Shown: piece by piece, positions 13,449-20,875 of the stretch
Layout: each line of letters opens with the position of its first letter
How positions within the stretch are numbered: the first letter of the stretch is position 1
Notes under the pieces: generated by a model
What the model was told of the DNA's origin: nothing
The model's input: only the letters and a program-made list of their open reading frames with translations
Database searches by the model: none
Assembly: GCA_955652925.1 (NCBI GenBank)
Contig: CATPCO010000438.1
Location: 1 to 21,456 of the forward strand
Source: an uncultured Xanthobacteraceae bacterium
GTDB taxonomy: Bacteria; Pseudomonadota; Alphaproteobacteria; Rhizobiales; Xanthobacteraceae
Length of the DNA stretch: 21,456 nucleotides
Reading direction: 5' to 3'
Made by a program: the position numbers and the translations under genes

Positions 13449-15507
13449 GCGCCTTGTCCATGATGGCAATCGGCTGGGTCGGCGGCGACTCGGAGGGGGC
13501 TACACGGGGGAAAGTGACGCGAAAACGCGTGCCCCAGCCCAGCCGCGACTCGAAGCTCAGGCGCCCGCCCAGCTGCTGCGTCACGAGATTGTAGATGATG
13601 TGCAGACCGAGCCCGGTTCCGCCCTCGTTTCTCCGGGTCGTAAAGAAGGGATCGAGCGCGCGGCGTTGGGTTTCTTCAGTCATTCCGATGCCATCGTCGG
13701 AAACGAAGAGTTCCACGTCATCCGCCAGCTGGCGGGCCTCGACCAGGATGCTGCCGGTGCGGCCGTTCGGAAAGGCGTGGATCACGCTGTTGAGAAACAG
13801 GTTGGTCAATACCTGGCCGTAAGAGCCGGGATAACTGTCCATGATGATGCCCGTGGGGACATCGACGGTAAGAGCAATCTGGGATTTTTTCAGGACCGGG
13901 CGCAGGCTCGCAACAATGTGATCCGTCGATTCGCGCAGATCGAATTGTCTGCGATCGGCGTGGCTGCGATCGACCGCGACTTGCTTGAACGATTGCACCA
14001 GCTCGCCCGCACGCTGAAGATTGGCGACCAGCTGGTTGGCCGCGTCGCGACTCGTAACAAGGAACTCGTCCAGCCGCGAGCGGCGCAACGGCCCTGAATC
14101 CACCTCGTTGGCAAAATCGTCGCAGCGGCGCGCAAAACTCGAAGCGACCGTAAGACTGATGCCGATCGGGTTGTTCACTTCGTGCGCGACGCCTGCGACC
14201 AGGCCGCCGAGAGCCGCGAGCTTTTCCGCCGCGATCAGATTCTGCTGCGCCTCGCGCAGGTCCGAGAGCGCCTTTTCGGCATGATCGCGTGAGGCGCGCA
14301 ATTCGTTCTCGGCCTTGCGCTTGGCAATGGCGTTGTCCCGAAATACTGCAACGGCGCGCGCCATCTCGCCGATCTCGTCGCGCGCCTGCGTTCCTTCGAT
14401 CGGCACATCGTATTTCTCGGTGCGGACCGCGTTCATCCCCTCCATGATTTGCCGCAGCGGAAGAATGATGCTGCGCGCGACCACGACTCCCGCAATCACG
14501 ATCAGGGTGAGGAAAATGAGCGCGACCAGCGCCACGTTCTGGTAGAGGTTGGCCAGCGTGTGATCGAAGCTGCCCTGCGCGCGTAGCTCGCGCAAACCCA
14601 TCTGCGCGGACAGCTTGTTGATGAGATCGATCATGGCTGCCTGATTATCGTCGATCGCCGTCTTCAACAGATTTGCGCGCGCAGCGAACTGCTCGGTCAA
14701 ATTCTTGAGACCCTCGCGAAACGAGGCGGCGCGCTGCGACAATGCCGTCAATGCATCGCGCTGGAGGCTGTTTTCGGCCAAGTCGATCATGACCGGGATG
14801 GTCTGCTCCACCGTGGCAAGGCTGTCGCGCGCGTCTTCAGCCGCATCGGAGGCAAGCGGCGAGAGGTAGAAGGCATTTGCCGCAAGCAGGCTTGCAGTGA
14901 ATGCTTCGCGCGATTTTCCCAGTGAGGGTAGGAGCAACGCCTCGCGATTGCCGATTGCACTCTCGATGATGGCGTAGAGCCCGGCCATTTCGCGGGCGGG
15001 CTTGAGCACCTCGTTGTCATAGGTCTGCGAGATCGCGGCCTGGAGCTCGCGCACATCGCCAAAACCCTGGAGGAATTTCTCGGTCACCCCGCGCAATTCA
15101 TCGGCTGATCCCGATAGGACCGGATCGACCGCCCCGCGATTGCGCAGCGTGCTGAGCACATCGCTATGCACTCCGAGAATTTCCGCCATCACTTCCTGAC
15201 TCGGTTGGTTGATGTAGCGATGAATGAGGTTCTGCAGCCGGCCTGCTTCGCCTCTGAGCTGGACCAGAAGCTTGTCTGATTCACGCACCCGTCGCACGTC
15301 ATCCCAGGCGGAGCTGAGAACATTTGCGCCGTTCCAGATCACAAGCGCGAGAATGATGGCGACGGTGGCGTTGAGGGCGGCAATCGAAAACAGGCGCCAT
15401 CGGATGGGCAGCAACCGGACGAGCGTCTGGGTTGCAAGATCGACGCTTCGCGTTGCCCGCGGCAGCGCCGAAGGTTGCTCCCGCAGTGCAATCAGATCGA
15501 GACTCAT
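13441..15507 (-). CDS. Membrane histidine kinase with periplasmic helical sensor and HAMP
   Basis: This is a 688-residue inner-membrane sensor kinase. TM1 is at about residues 38-59 and TM2 at about 325-345. Between them lie about 265 residues predicted to be periplasmic and mostly helical, fit for contact with a binding protein. A HAMP domain (346-395) and coiled coil follow. The kinase core has His442 in GVAHEVNNPIG, Asn573 in NLFLNSVIHAF, DDGIGM, DPFFTT and GGTGLGLHI. The H-box HEVNNPI is typical of the DctB/NtrB-like kinase group. Its ATG at 15507 overlaps the TRAP binding-protein stop (ATGA) and its end overlaps the next kinase by 8 bases. The partner arrangement suggests it reads the ligand state of the TRAP receptor. 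Confidence 0.93.
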   Translation of the reverse strand: MSLDLIALREQPSALPRATRSVDLATQTLVRLLPIRWRLFSIAALNATVAIILALVIWNGANVLSSAWDDVRRVRESDKLLVQLRGEAGRLQNLIHRYINQPSQEVMAEILGVHSDVLSTLRNRGAVDPVLSGSADELRGVTEKFLQGFGDVRELQAAISQTYDNEVLKPAREMAGLYAIIESAIGNREALLLPSLGKSREAFTASLLAANAFYLSPLASDAAEDARDSLATVEQTIPVMIDLAENSLQRDALTALSQRAASFREGLKNLTEQFAARANLLKTAIDDNQAAMIDLINKLSAQMGLRELRAQGSFDHTLANLYQNVALVALIFLTLIVIAGVVVARSIILPLRQIMEGMNAVRTEKYDVPIEGTQARDEIGEMARAVAVFRDNAIAKRKAENELRASRDHAEKALSDLREAQQNLIAAEKLAALGGLVAGVAHEVNNPIGISLTVASSFARRCDDFANEVDSGPLRRSRLDEFLVTSRDAANQLVANLQRAGELVQSFKQVAVDRSHADRRQFDLRESTDHIVASLRPVLKKSQIALTVDVPTGIIMDSYPGSYGQVLTNLFLNSVIHAFPNGRTGSILVEARQLADDVELFVSDDGIGMTEETQRRALDPFFTTRRNEGGTGLGLHIIYNLVTQQLGGRLSFESRLGWGTRFRVTFPRVAPSESPPTQPIAIMDKAHG

Positions 15508-16493
15508 TGAACCTGCCGAATGCGCCCGATCACCTGGCGCGTATCCCCATCCATTAATTGGCCGGCAAACATGGCGCTCACCGCGTCCTCGAATGGTTGG
15601 CGGTCAAATTCCGAGACAATAACGTTTCCGTTGGTGCGCGCCTGCACCCGCGAGCGCTCCTCCCACTGGGTCCACAGCTCGCGCATAAATGTGCTCGATT
15701 CCTCCGCTGCCGCGCGAAAGAGGTCCTGGTCCTCGCTCGACAGACTCTCCCAGGCGCGCGGCGACATGATCAGCACTTCCGGCCCCATTGTGTGCTCCGT
15801 CAAGGTATAAAAGGGAGCGAGCTTGTAGTGACCCGTGGTCACATAGGACGGCCAGTTGTTCTCCGCCCCGTCGATCAGGCGCGTGGAGAGCCCGGTCGAG
15901 ACCTGACCATAGGGAAGCTCGATCGGCTCGGCCCCAAGCGCCTTGATCATGTCCGACATCAGCTCGGATTGCTGAACCCGAATTCTCAATCCCTTCATGT
16001 CCGCGATTGATCGCACCGGCTTGACGCTGTTGTAGATCGATCTTGCTCCGGAATCATAAAAAGTGAGCCCGACCAAACCATGGCGCCCAAATGCCGCCAA
16101 AATCTCCTTTCCGATGCCCTGATCGAGCACCTTGTGGAGGTGTTCGACCGAGCGAAAAAGGAACGGTAACGAAAGCACGTTGGCTTGCGGCACCAGTGTG
16201 CCGACCGGGGCAACGTTGATGCGATCGAGGTCAATGGCACCAATCCGTGTCAGTTCAATGGTCTCCTTTTCCTCTCCCAGCTGACGCGAATGGAACACGC
16301 GAATGCGATGGCGGCCCTGCGAGCGCTCCTCCACGAGCTTGGCCATGAATTGGAGGGCCTGGACCGTCGGATAGTCCGCCGATTGATTGTCCGCGGCGCG
16401 GAACTCCCGCGCATTCGCCGCGGCCGGCAAGAGCACCAGCGCTCCGCATAGGGCCGCGCGCAAACCCTGCTGCCTTCCTGCGAGAAGCGGCAT
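15504..16493 (-). CDS. TRAP-type solute-binding protein (DctP family)
   Basis: This periplasmic receptor belongs to the DctP/TakP family, which usually binds carboxylates. From the ATG at 16493 it has 329 residues, with a clean Sec signal peptide (basic start, LCGALVLLPAAANA, cleavage near residue 28). Family marks are HSRQLGEEKETIELTRIGAI, MKGLRIRVQQ with the arginine that normally pairs with the ligand carboxylate, and IDGAENNWPSYVTTGHY. An in-frame ATG at 16559 would add 22 residues before the signal; the proposed promoter would serve either start. No TRAP membrane subunits (DctQ/DctM) are in the window. It is the first gene of a coupled operon with two kinases and a regulator, so a sensing role is more likely than transport. 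Confidence 0.92.
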   Translation of the reverse strand: MPLLAGRQQGLRAALCGALVLLPAAANAREFRAADNQSADYPTVQALQFMAKLVEERSQGRHRIRVFHSRQLGEEKETIELTRIGAIDLDRINVAPVGTLVPQANVLSLPFLFRSVEHLHKVLDQGIGKEILAAFGRHGLVGLTFYDSGARSIYNSVKPVRSIADMKGLRIRVQQSELMSDMIKALGAEPIELPYGQVSTGLSTRLIDGAENNWPSYVTTGHYKLAPFYTLTEHTMGPEVLIMSPRAWESLSSEDQDLFRAAAEESSTFMRELWTQWEERSRVQARTNGNVIVSEFDRQPFEDAVSAMFAGQLMDGDTRQVIGRIRQVQ

Positions 16494-16603
16494 TTTTCGA
16501 AGACCCCGTGCAATGCCGCAGACTATGCGCAAGCGCCGAACGGCGTCAATCAACGCCATTTATCCGGTGATCAAACACGAGGAACCTGGGGCAGCGGGAG
16601 CTG

Positions 16604-16633
16604 ACAATAAAACACGAAATCAGCCGTGGTCAA
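16604..16633 (-). promoter_or_regulatory. Sigma70-like promoter of the signalling operon
   Basis: On the minus strand TTGACC (16633-16628, five of six to the -35 consensus) is followed after 18 bases by TATTGT (16609-16604, four of six to the -10). Transcription would start near 16597, giving a leader of about 38 bases to ATG 16559 or about 104 bases to ATG 16493. It was found by eye only. Confidence 0.5.
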
Positions 16634-16686
16634 ACCCATCGCGCGATACTGGTTGCGCCACACAATTTCCGATACTGCGCCTTGCA

Positions 16687-16715
16687 TTGTCGAGCGCAAT
16701 TCCTCCGATTATATT
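16687..16715 (+). promoter_or_regulatory. Sigma70-like promoter of the PrpF/GalD-like gene
   Basis: TTGTCG (16687-16692, four of six to the -35 consensus) and TATATT (16710-16715, five of six to the -10) are separated by exactly 17 bases. The start site would be near 16722, leaving a leader of about 105 bases before the ATG at 16827. It was found by eye only. Confidence 0.5.
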
Positions 16716-16826
16716 GAGCTAAATGTCTGAGTGGGAGCGTCGGCAGGCTTGTCGGGCGCATTGGTGGATCGCAACGCGGCTGTTAACCCATACCTGCCGG
16801 AATCAAAGGATTACAGGACGAGTGTG

Positions 16827-17972
16827 ATGACCCTTGAGGCCGAAGTTCTCTCTCCTGCGACGACCCGCAAGCGTGCGCGCGGGCAGACTGCCATTCCCTG
16901 CATTATAATGCGCGGCGGCACGTCGCGCGGCCCGTTCTTTCTGCGCGAGCATCTGCCCGCCGATGACGAGCTCATGAAGCGCGTGCTGTTGCGCGTCATG
17001 GGGTCGCCCCATGTGCGTCAGATCGACGGGATCGGCGGATCGGACCCTGTGACCAGCAAGGTGGCAATGGTCCGCCGCTCGACCCATCCCGGCGCCGATG
17101 TCGACTATCTCTTCGCGCAGGTGTTTGTCGACCGCGCTCTGGTCGATACCTCGCCGCCGTGCGGCAACATGGTCACCGCCGTCGGGCCGTTCGCGATCGA
17201 GCAGGGCCTGGTCGAAGCGAGCGATCCCGAGACCATCGTGCGGATCTGGGATGTCAACACGCAGTCCCTGATCGAGGCCACGGTGCAGACGCCGGGAGGG
17301 GAACTCACCTATGACGGCGACCTGCGAATCTCCGGGGTCAATGACCCGGCAGCGCCGATAGCGTTGAACCTCGCCCGCATGGCCGGCGCCAAGACCGGGA
17401 CTCTGTTCCCGACCGGCAAGCGCGCCGAGGAGATCCTTGGTGTAAGGATGTCCTGCGTGGACATGGCGATGCCGTGCATGTTCGTGCCAGCGGGGGCGGT
17501 CGGCAAGACCGGCTATGAGAGCAAGGAGGAGCTGGACGCCGACAAGGCGCTGGTTGACCGCTTGCAGGAGCTTCGCATCATCGCCGGCGAGCGCATGGGG
17601 CTCGGCGATGTGCGGGAGAAAGTGATCCCGAAGCCGGTGCTGGTGGCGCCTCCAAAGCAAGGCGGCACTGTGTCCGGCCGCTACTTCATGCCTTACACGG
17701 TCGCGACCGCATTTGCCGTCACCGGCGGCACCAATATGGCGGTCACGAGTTGCATTGCGGGCACCGTCGTGCATGAGGCGGCTTCCCTCGGTAACGGGCC
17801 GGTGCACGATGTCGAGGTGGAGCATCCGCTAGGCAAGATGTTTGTGCGGACCGAGATCGTAGACCGGGATGGCAAGGTGACGGTGAAGCAGGCCTCCCAG
17901 ATCCGCAACGCACGCAAGCTGTTCGAGGGCAAGGTGTTCGTGCCAGCGTCGGTCTGGTCCGGAGAAAGCTAA
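16827..17972 (+). CDS. PrpF/GalD/LigU-type isomerase (4-oxalomesaconate tautomerase-like)
   Basis: This 381-residue cytoplasmic enzyme of the PrpF fold moves double bonds or tautomerises unsaturated tricarboxylates. Family marks are CIIMRGGTSRGPFF (residues 25-38), RQIDGIGGSDPVTSKVA with Lys78, and CGNMVTAVGP with Cys112. The 34-residue spacing of Lys and Cys equals that of the Lys66/Cys100 pair I recall for LigU. The overall pattern is closer to GalD/LigU (gallate and protocatechuate 4,5-cleavage routes) than to methylaconitate isomerase PrpF. The ATG at 16827 has AGGACGAG upstream; the frame is open further left, but that stretch lies in the promoter leader. It converges on the decarboxylase-like and amidohydrolase genes, which fits a shared catabolic role. 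The exact substrate is inferred. Confidence 0.88.
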   Translation: MTLEAEVLSPATTRKRARGQTAIPCIIMRGGTSRGPFFLREHLPADDELMKRVLLRVMGSPHVRQIDGIGGSDPVTSKVAMVRRSTHPGADVDYLFAQVFVDRALVDTSPPCGNMVTAVGPFAIEQGLVEASDPETIVRIWDVNTQSLIEATVQTPGGELTYDGDLRISGVNDPAAPIALNLARMAGAKTGTLFPTGKRAEEILGVRMSCVDMAMPCMFVPAGAVGKTGYESKEELDADKALVDRLQELRIIAGERMGLGDVREKVIPKPVLVAPPKQGGTVSGRYFMPYTVATAFAVTGGTNMAVTSCIAGTVVHEAASLGNGPVHDVEVEHPLGKMFVRTEIVDRDGKVTVKQASQIRNARKLFEGKVFVPASVWSGES

Positions 17973-18089
17973 AGCGTCAGGCGCAGACCGCGCGCTAGCC
18001 GTAGACGAAGCCCCATCCAGGGGCGGTCCGGCGCTTCCGGTCGCCAGACGTGAACGCCGGCATCGATGATCATCATGACTTTTTCCCAT

Positions 18090-18989
18090 CTAAGCTGGAG
18101 CCAGTATGCGCGTCGTGTCGTCGAACAGTTCGTCAACCGACATGCGGCGTGGTATGAGCTGCTGCTGCTGGCAGAAATCGATGATGATCTCTAATATCGG
18201 CCGGCAGGCCTCGACGCCGAAACGATAGGGATCGAGCTCCCTGCCATCAGGCAAGCCAGCGTCGCCCTTGCTTGCGTGCAACTGCTGGAAGATGTCCTTC
18301 ACCACGTCGGGCCGTGAGCGCGACAACTCCTGCCTGATCACCACCATGTGGTTGATCGGAACGCCATGGTGGCGCTCGGCCCATTTCTGCGCAGCCGCGT
18401 CGGCATCGGGAATAAGCTGCTTGAGCTTCGGGTCAGGCAGCTTGTCGCCGACGATTGCGGCGGCGAGTTCGCCATCGAGCAGCATCTGCGTCAGCTCCTT
18501 GCCGTCCGGCGCGCGCTTGACGATGGCGGGATCGCGATACTCGGCGACATGCGGATCCTCGAAGGTAATCCACTCGACCTTGTTGATGTCGACGCCGTAG
18601 TCGCTGGCCAGAATTCCGCGCACCCACGTCCCCGTCGTCACGGTGTAGGCGCGCACGCCGACCCGCTTGCCGTTAAGGTCGGACGCCTTGAGCGGACCGC
18701 GATCGGGGTTGTAGGCGATAGTGTGATGCTGGCCGCGGCTCACCAAGACGGCGGGAAGGAGCACATAGGGCTTGCCGTAGGCCTTGGCCTGCAGATATGT
18801 CACGATGGCAAGCTCGGCAACGTCATATCTCGCATCGCGCACGACCTGCTTGAACAGGTTATTAGCAACCTTCACCTCGACAAAATCGAAATCGACAAGA
18901 TCGGAACGAACCGCGCCGCTCTTGAGCGCTTTGGTGTTCGGATAGTTGCCTAACATCGTGCGCAGCTTGAGCTTTGTTGCCGTTGTCAT
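18090..18989 (-). CDS. 4,5-dihydroxyphthalate decarboxylase-like protein (paralogue 1)
   Basis: This 299-residue protein belongs to the group named after Pht5-type 4,5-dihydroxyphthalate decarboxylase. The group has the fold of NMT1/periplasmic binding proteins. There is no signal peptide (MTTATKLKLRTML), so it is probably cytoplasmic. Conserved stretches are NTKALKSGAV near the start, YDVAELAIVTYL, and GKRVGVRAYTVTTGTWVRG near residues 107-125. AAAGGA precedes the ATG at 18989. It is the last gene of a minus-strand series, 15 bases after the amidohydrolase. The name of the family rests on few studied members, so decarboxylase activity on a phthalate- or benzoate-type acid is plausible but not shown. 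A binding-protein-like role is the alternative. Confidence 0.8.
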   Translation of the reverse strand: MTTATKLKLRTMLGNYPNTKALKSGAVRSDLVDFDFVEVKVANNLFKQVVRDARYDVAELAIVTYLQAKAYGKPYVLLPAVLVSRGQHHTIAYNPDRGPLKASDLNGKRVGVRAYTVTTGTWVRGILASDYGVDINKVEWITFEDPHVAEYRDPAIVKRAPDGKELTQMLLDGELAAAIVGDKLPDPKLKQLIPDADAAAQKWAERHHGVPINHMVVIRQELSRSRPDVVKDIFQQLHASKGDAGLPDGRELDPYRFGVEACRPILEIIIDFCQQQQLIPRRMSVDELFDDTTRILAPA

Positions 18990-19004
18990 GGGGTGATTCC
19001 TTTG

Positions 19005-19853
19005 TCACTTGGCCAGTGTCGGATAGAGCGTGAGCGCGGTCTTGCCGAAGATCCAATCCTGATCGGACGCCTTGGCGAAGGAGAATGCCTTGCGCGCGGC
19101 GGCGAGAATCTCGGAGAGCGTGCCGACCGAATTCGGAAAATTCGAGCCCCAGGCGATCCGGGAAGCGCCGAACGTATCGACGAGCTTGCCGAAGAACGCG
19201 TCCGGCGTTCCTCTGCCCCAGCTCTTGGGCGTTACATTGACGGGCGTGATCTTGAGATAGACCTGCTTGTATTTGGCAAGCTCGAGGAATTCGGCCGCCG
19301 CGTTGTAGGGTGGGCCATCCGCGAACGGCACGCGCGCCAAGTGATCGAGGATGATCGTGACTTTGGGGAAGCGGTCCATGATCTGGCGCAGCAGCGGCAA
19401 GCCTTCCTGCTTCATCTGCATGCAGACCGGAATGTTCTTCGCCGCCGCATGCTCCCAGAACGGATAGGTCTTCGGATCGACGAACCATGTCGCCTGATCC
19501 GGCAACGTGCTGCCGGTGGTAAAGAGCCGCATGCCGGTGCAGCCGCGCGCGAGCCAGTAGTCGAACATTCTCACTGCATCGGGCGCCATGACATCGATGG
19601 AGCATACCGCCGTGAAGCGCGACGGTACCGCCGCCACGGCATCCGCCACATACCTGTTGTCGTAGCCGTAGGCGGTCGAGGAATGCACGATGGCCGCCTT
19701 GTCGACACCGGCCTCGTCCATGGCCGTGATCAGGGTTTCATAAGTGGTCGGCCGTTCGCTCGACCAGGTGGATTGGGTGCCTCCGAGCGGGGCCAACGGA
19801 TAACGCTGGGTATCAGGCGAGACAATGTGCGGATGGATGTCTACGACGGTCAT
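19005..19853 (-). CDS. Amidohydrolase (amidohydrolase_2 family; lactonase/decarboxylase-like)
   Basis: This is a 282-residue TIM-barrel metal hydrolase of the group that includes 2-pyrone-4,6-dicarboxylate lactonase (LigI) and ACMSD-type decarboxylases. The N-terminal metal motif HxH is seen in VVDIHPHI (His7, His9). A later barrel-end histidine is in ILDHLAR. The C-terminal strand reads AWGSNFP, with Asn where the catalytic Asp often stands, as also happens in some unstudied relatives. GAGTGAG precedes the ATG at 19853. It lies between two 4,5-dihydroxyphthalate-decarboxylase-like paralogues and faces a LigU/GalD-like isomerase. A ring-cleavage-product lactone or carboxylated aromatic as substrate fits the context but is inference. 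Confidence 0.87.
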   Translation of the reverse strand: MTVVDIHPHIVSPDTQRYPLAPLGGTQSTWSSERPTTYETLITAMDEAGVDKAAIVHSSTAYGYDNRYVADAVAAVPSRFTAVCSIDVMAPDAVRMFDYWLARGCTGMRLFTTGSTLPDQATWFVDPKTYPFWEHAAAKNIPVCMQMKQEGLPLLRQIMDRFPKVTIILDHLARVPFADGPPYNAAAEFLELAKYKQVYLKITPVNVTPKSWGRGTPDAFFGKLVDTFGASRIAWGSNFPNSVGTLSEILAAARKAFSFAKASDQDWIFGKTALTLYPTLAK

Positions 19854-19888
19854 GAGTGCTCACTCGCATTCGGGTTCACGGAAGACTT

Positions 19889-20875
19889 TCAAGGGTCGAT
19901 ATCGATAAACACCTGATCGAGCTGCGGGCGCGAGGGTATCAACTTCTGCTGCAGGCTATAGGTGACCAGGGCCTCGATGCTTGCGCGGTTTGCCGCCATG
20001 CCGTAGGGCAGCGGATCGCTCATCAGAGACAGGAAATTGCGATAGCGTTTGTTTTCCGGGCTGTCGCCGTGACCGCCCCTGAGTTCCCGGAGATACGGCT
20101 GTTTGGATGCCATGAAGGCGTCCATCAGCGAACGCGCCAGCCACGGATAGTTTTTGATGTGCTCGTCCTTCACGACAACGAGGCCATGGATCGGGTAGAT
20201 GCCGCTGCGGCGAAACCAATCCGCTTCGACCTGTTCGACGTCGGCAATCAATTCCGGATAGGTATCCGCTGCTGCTGCGGCCGCGCTGTCCTTGTCCCAG
20301 CCGCTGATTGGAGGACCGGCGCGGCCGACGCCGGCAGGCCCGGTAAATCCCGCCTGGATTTCCCCCGCCTTCATCATGCTCTGGAGCGATTTGCCTTGCG
20401 GCGCGTGCACCACATTCGGCGGCAGCTTGAGCGCCGTGACGTGCTCCTCATCGTCGACCACCCACGTCACCTTTGCGGAGTCGAGTTCGTACTCATTGAT
20501 GAAGATGCCGCGCGTCCACACCCCGGTGGTCACCGAATAAGCGCGTACTCCGACCTTTTTGCCTTCCAGGTCCTTGGGCACCTTGATGCCTGCATCGGGA
20601 CGCACCACGAAGCCGCCATGATGAAAGCGGCGCATCAGAAAGATCGGCAAGGCAATGAAAGGAGCGCCGAGCGAGCGCGCGATCATGTAAGTCGTCGGTG
20701 CCATCTCGCAGATGTCGAACTCCACATCCCGGACCATACGCCGGAATGCCCCGATAATCGGCACGACCTCGACGAAGTCCGGCTCAACGCCTGTGATGGG
20801 AACCGCCCCGTCCTTGAGGGCCTTGGTATGACCGTAGCTGGCGATGGCAATTTTCAATCGTGGCCGCTGCGTCAT
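19889..20875 (-). CDS. 4,5-dihydroxyphthalate decarboxylase-like protein (paralogue 2)
   Basis: This 328-residue protein is clearly related to the product of 18090-18989. The shared pattern includes GHTKALKDGAV near the start, FDICEMAPTTYMIA, and GKKVGVRAYSVTTGVWTRG; the paralogue has GKRVGVRAYTVTTGTWVRG. There is no signal peptide (MTQRPRLKIAIA), so cytoplasmic location is likely. The ATG at 20875 overlaps the stop of the Bug-receptor gene (ATGA); the frame reaches 20914 but the extra residues lie inside that gene. It carries an insertion near GPAGVGRAGPPISGWDKD not seen in the shorter copy, so the two may have different substrates or form a pair. Activity is inferred from the family name only. 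Confidence 0.82.
   Translation of the reverse strand: MTQRPRLKIAIASYGHTKALKDGAVPITGVEPDFVEVVPIIGAFRRMVRDVEFDICEMAPTTYMIARSLGAPFIALPIFLMRRFHHGGFVVRPDAGIKVPKDLEGKKVGVRAYSVTTGVWTRGIFINEYELDSAKVTWVVDDEEHVTALKLPPNVVHAPQGKSLQSMMKAGEIQAGFTGPAGVGRAGPPISGWDKDSAAAAAADTYPELIADVEQVEADWFRRSGIYPIHGLVVVKDEHIKNYPWLARSLMDAFMASKQPYLRELRGGHGDSPENKRYRNFLSLMSDPLPYGMAANRASIEALVTYSLQQKLIPSRPQLDQVFIDIDP

Larger units (their letters stand above)
16494..16826. other. Divergent intergenic region between signalling operon and isomerase gene
   Basis: This 333-base stretch separates two divergent transcription units and holds one good sigma70-like promoter for each, listed separately. Apart from the possible 22-codon N-terminal extension of the TRAP receptor (16494-16559) I see no coding sequence. 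I found no operator that I can name. Confidence 0.6.

Noticed and set aside
16803..17825. 340-codon open frame on the minus strand
   Set aside because: It is antisense to the PrpF/GalD-like gene, which has clear family motifs; the translation is His/Arg/Asp-rich shadow sequence.
17829..18089. 86-codon minus-strand frame between the isomerase and decarboxylase-like genes
   Set aside because: Mostly antisense to the end of the isomerase gene; no motif. The gap 17973-18089 shows only a short gatgatcatc palindrome and no clear terminator.
18993..19916. 307-codon open frame on the plus strand
   Set aside because: It is antisense to the amidohydrolase gene; shadow composition and no supporting signal.
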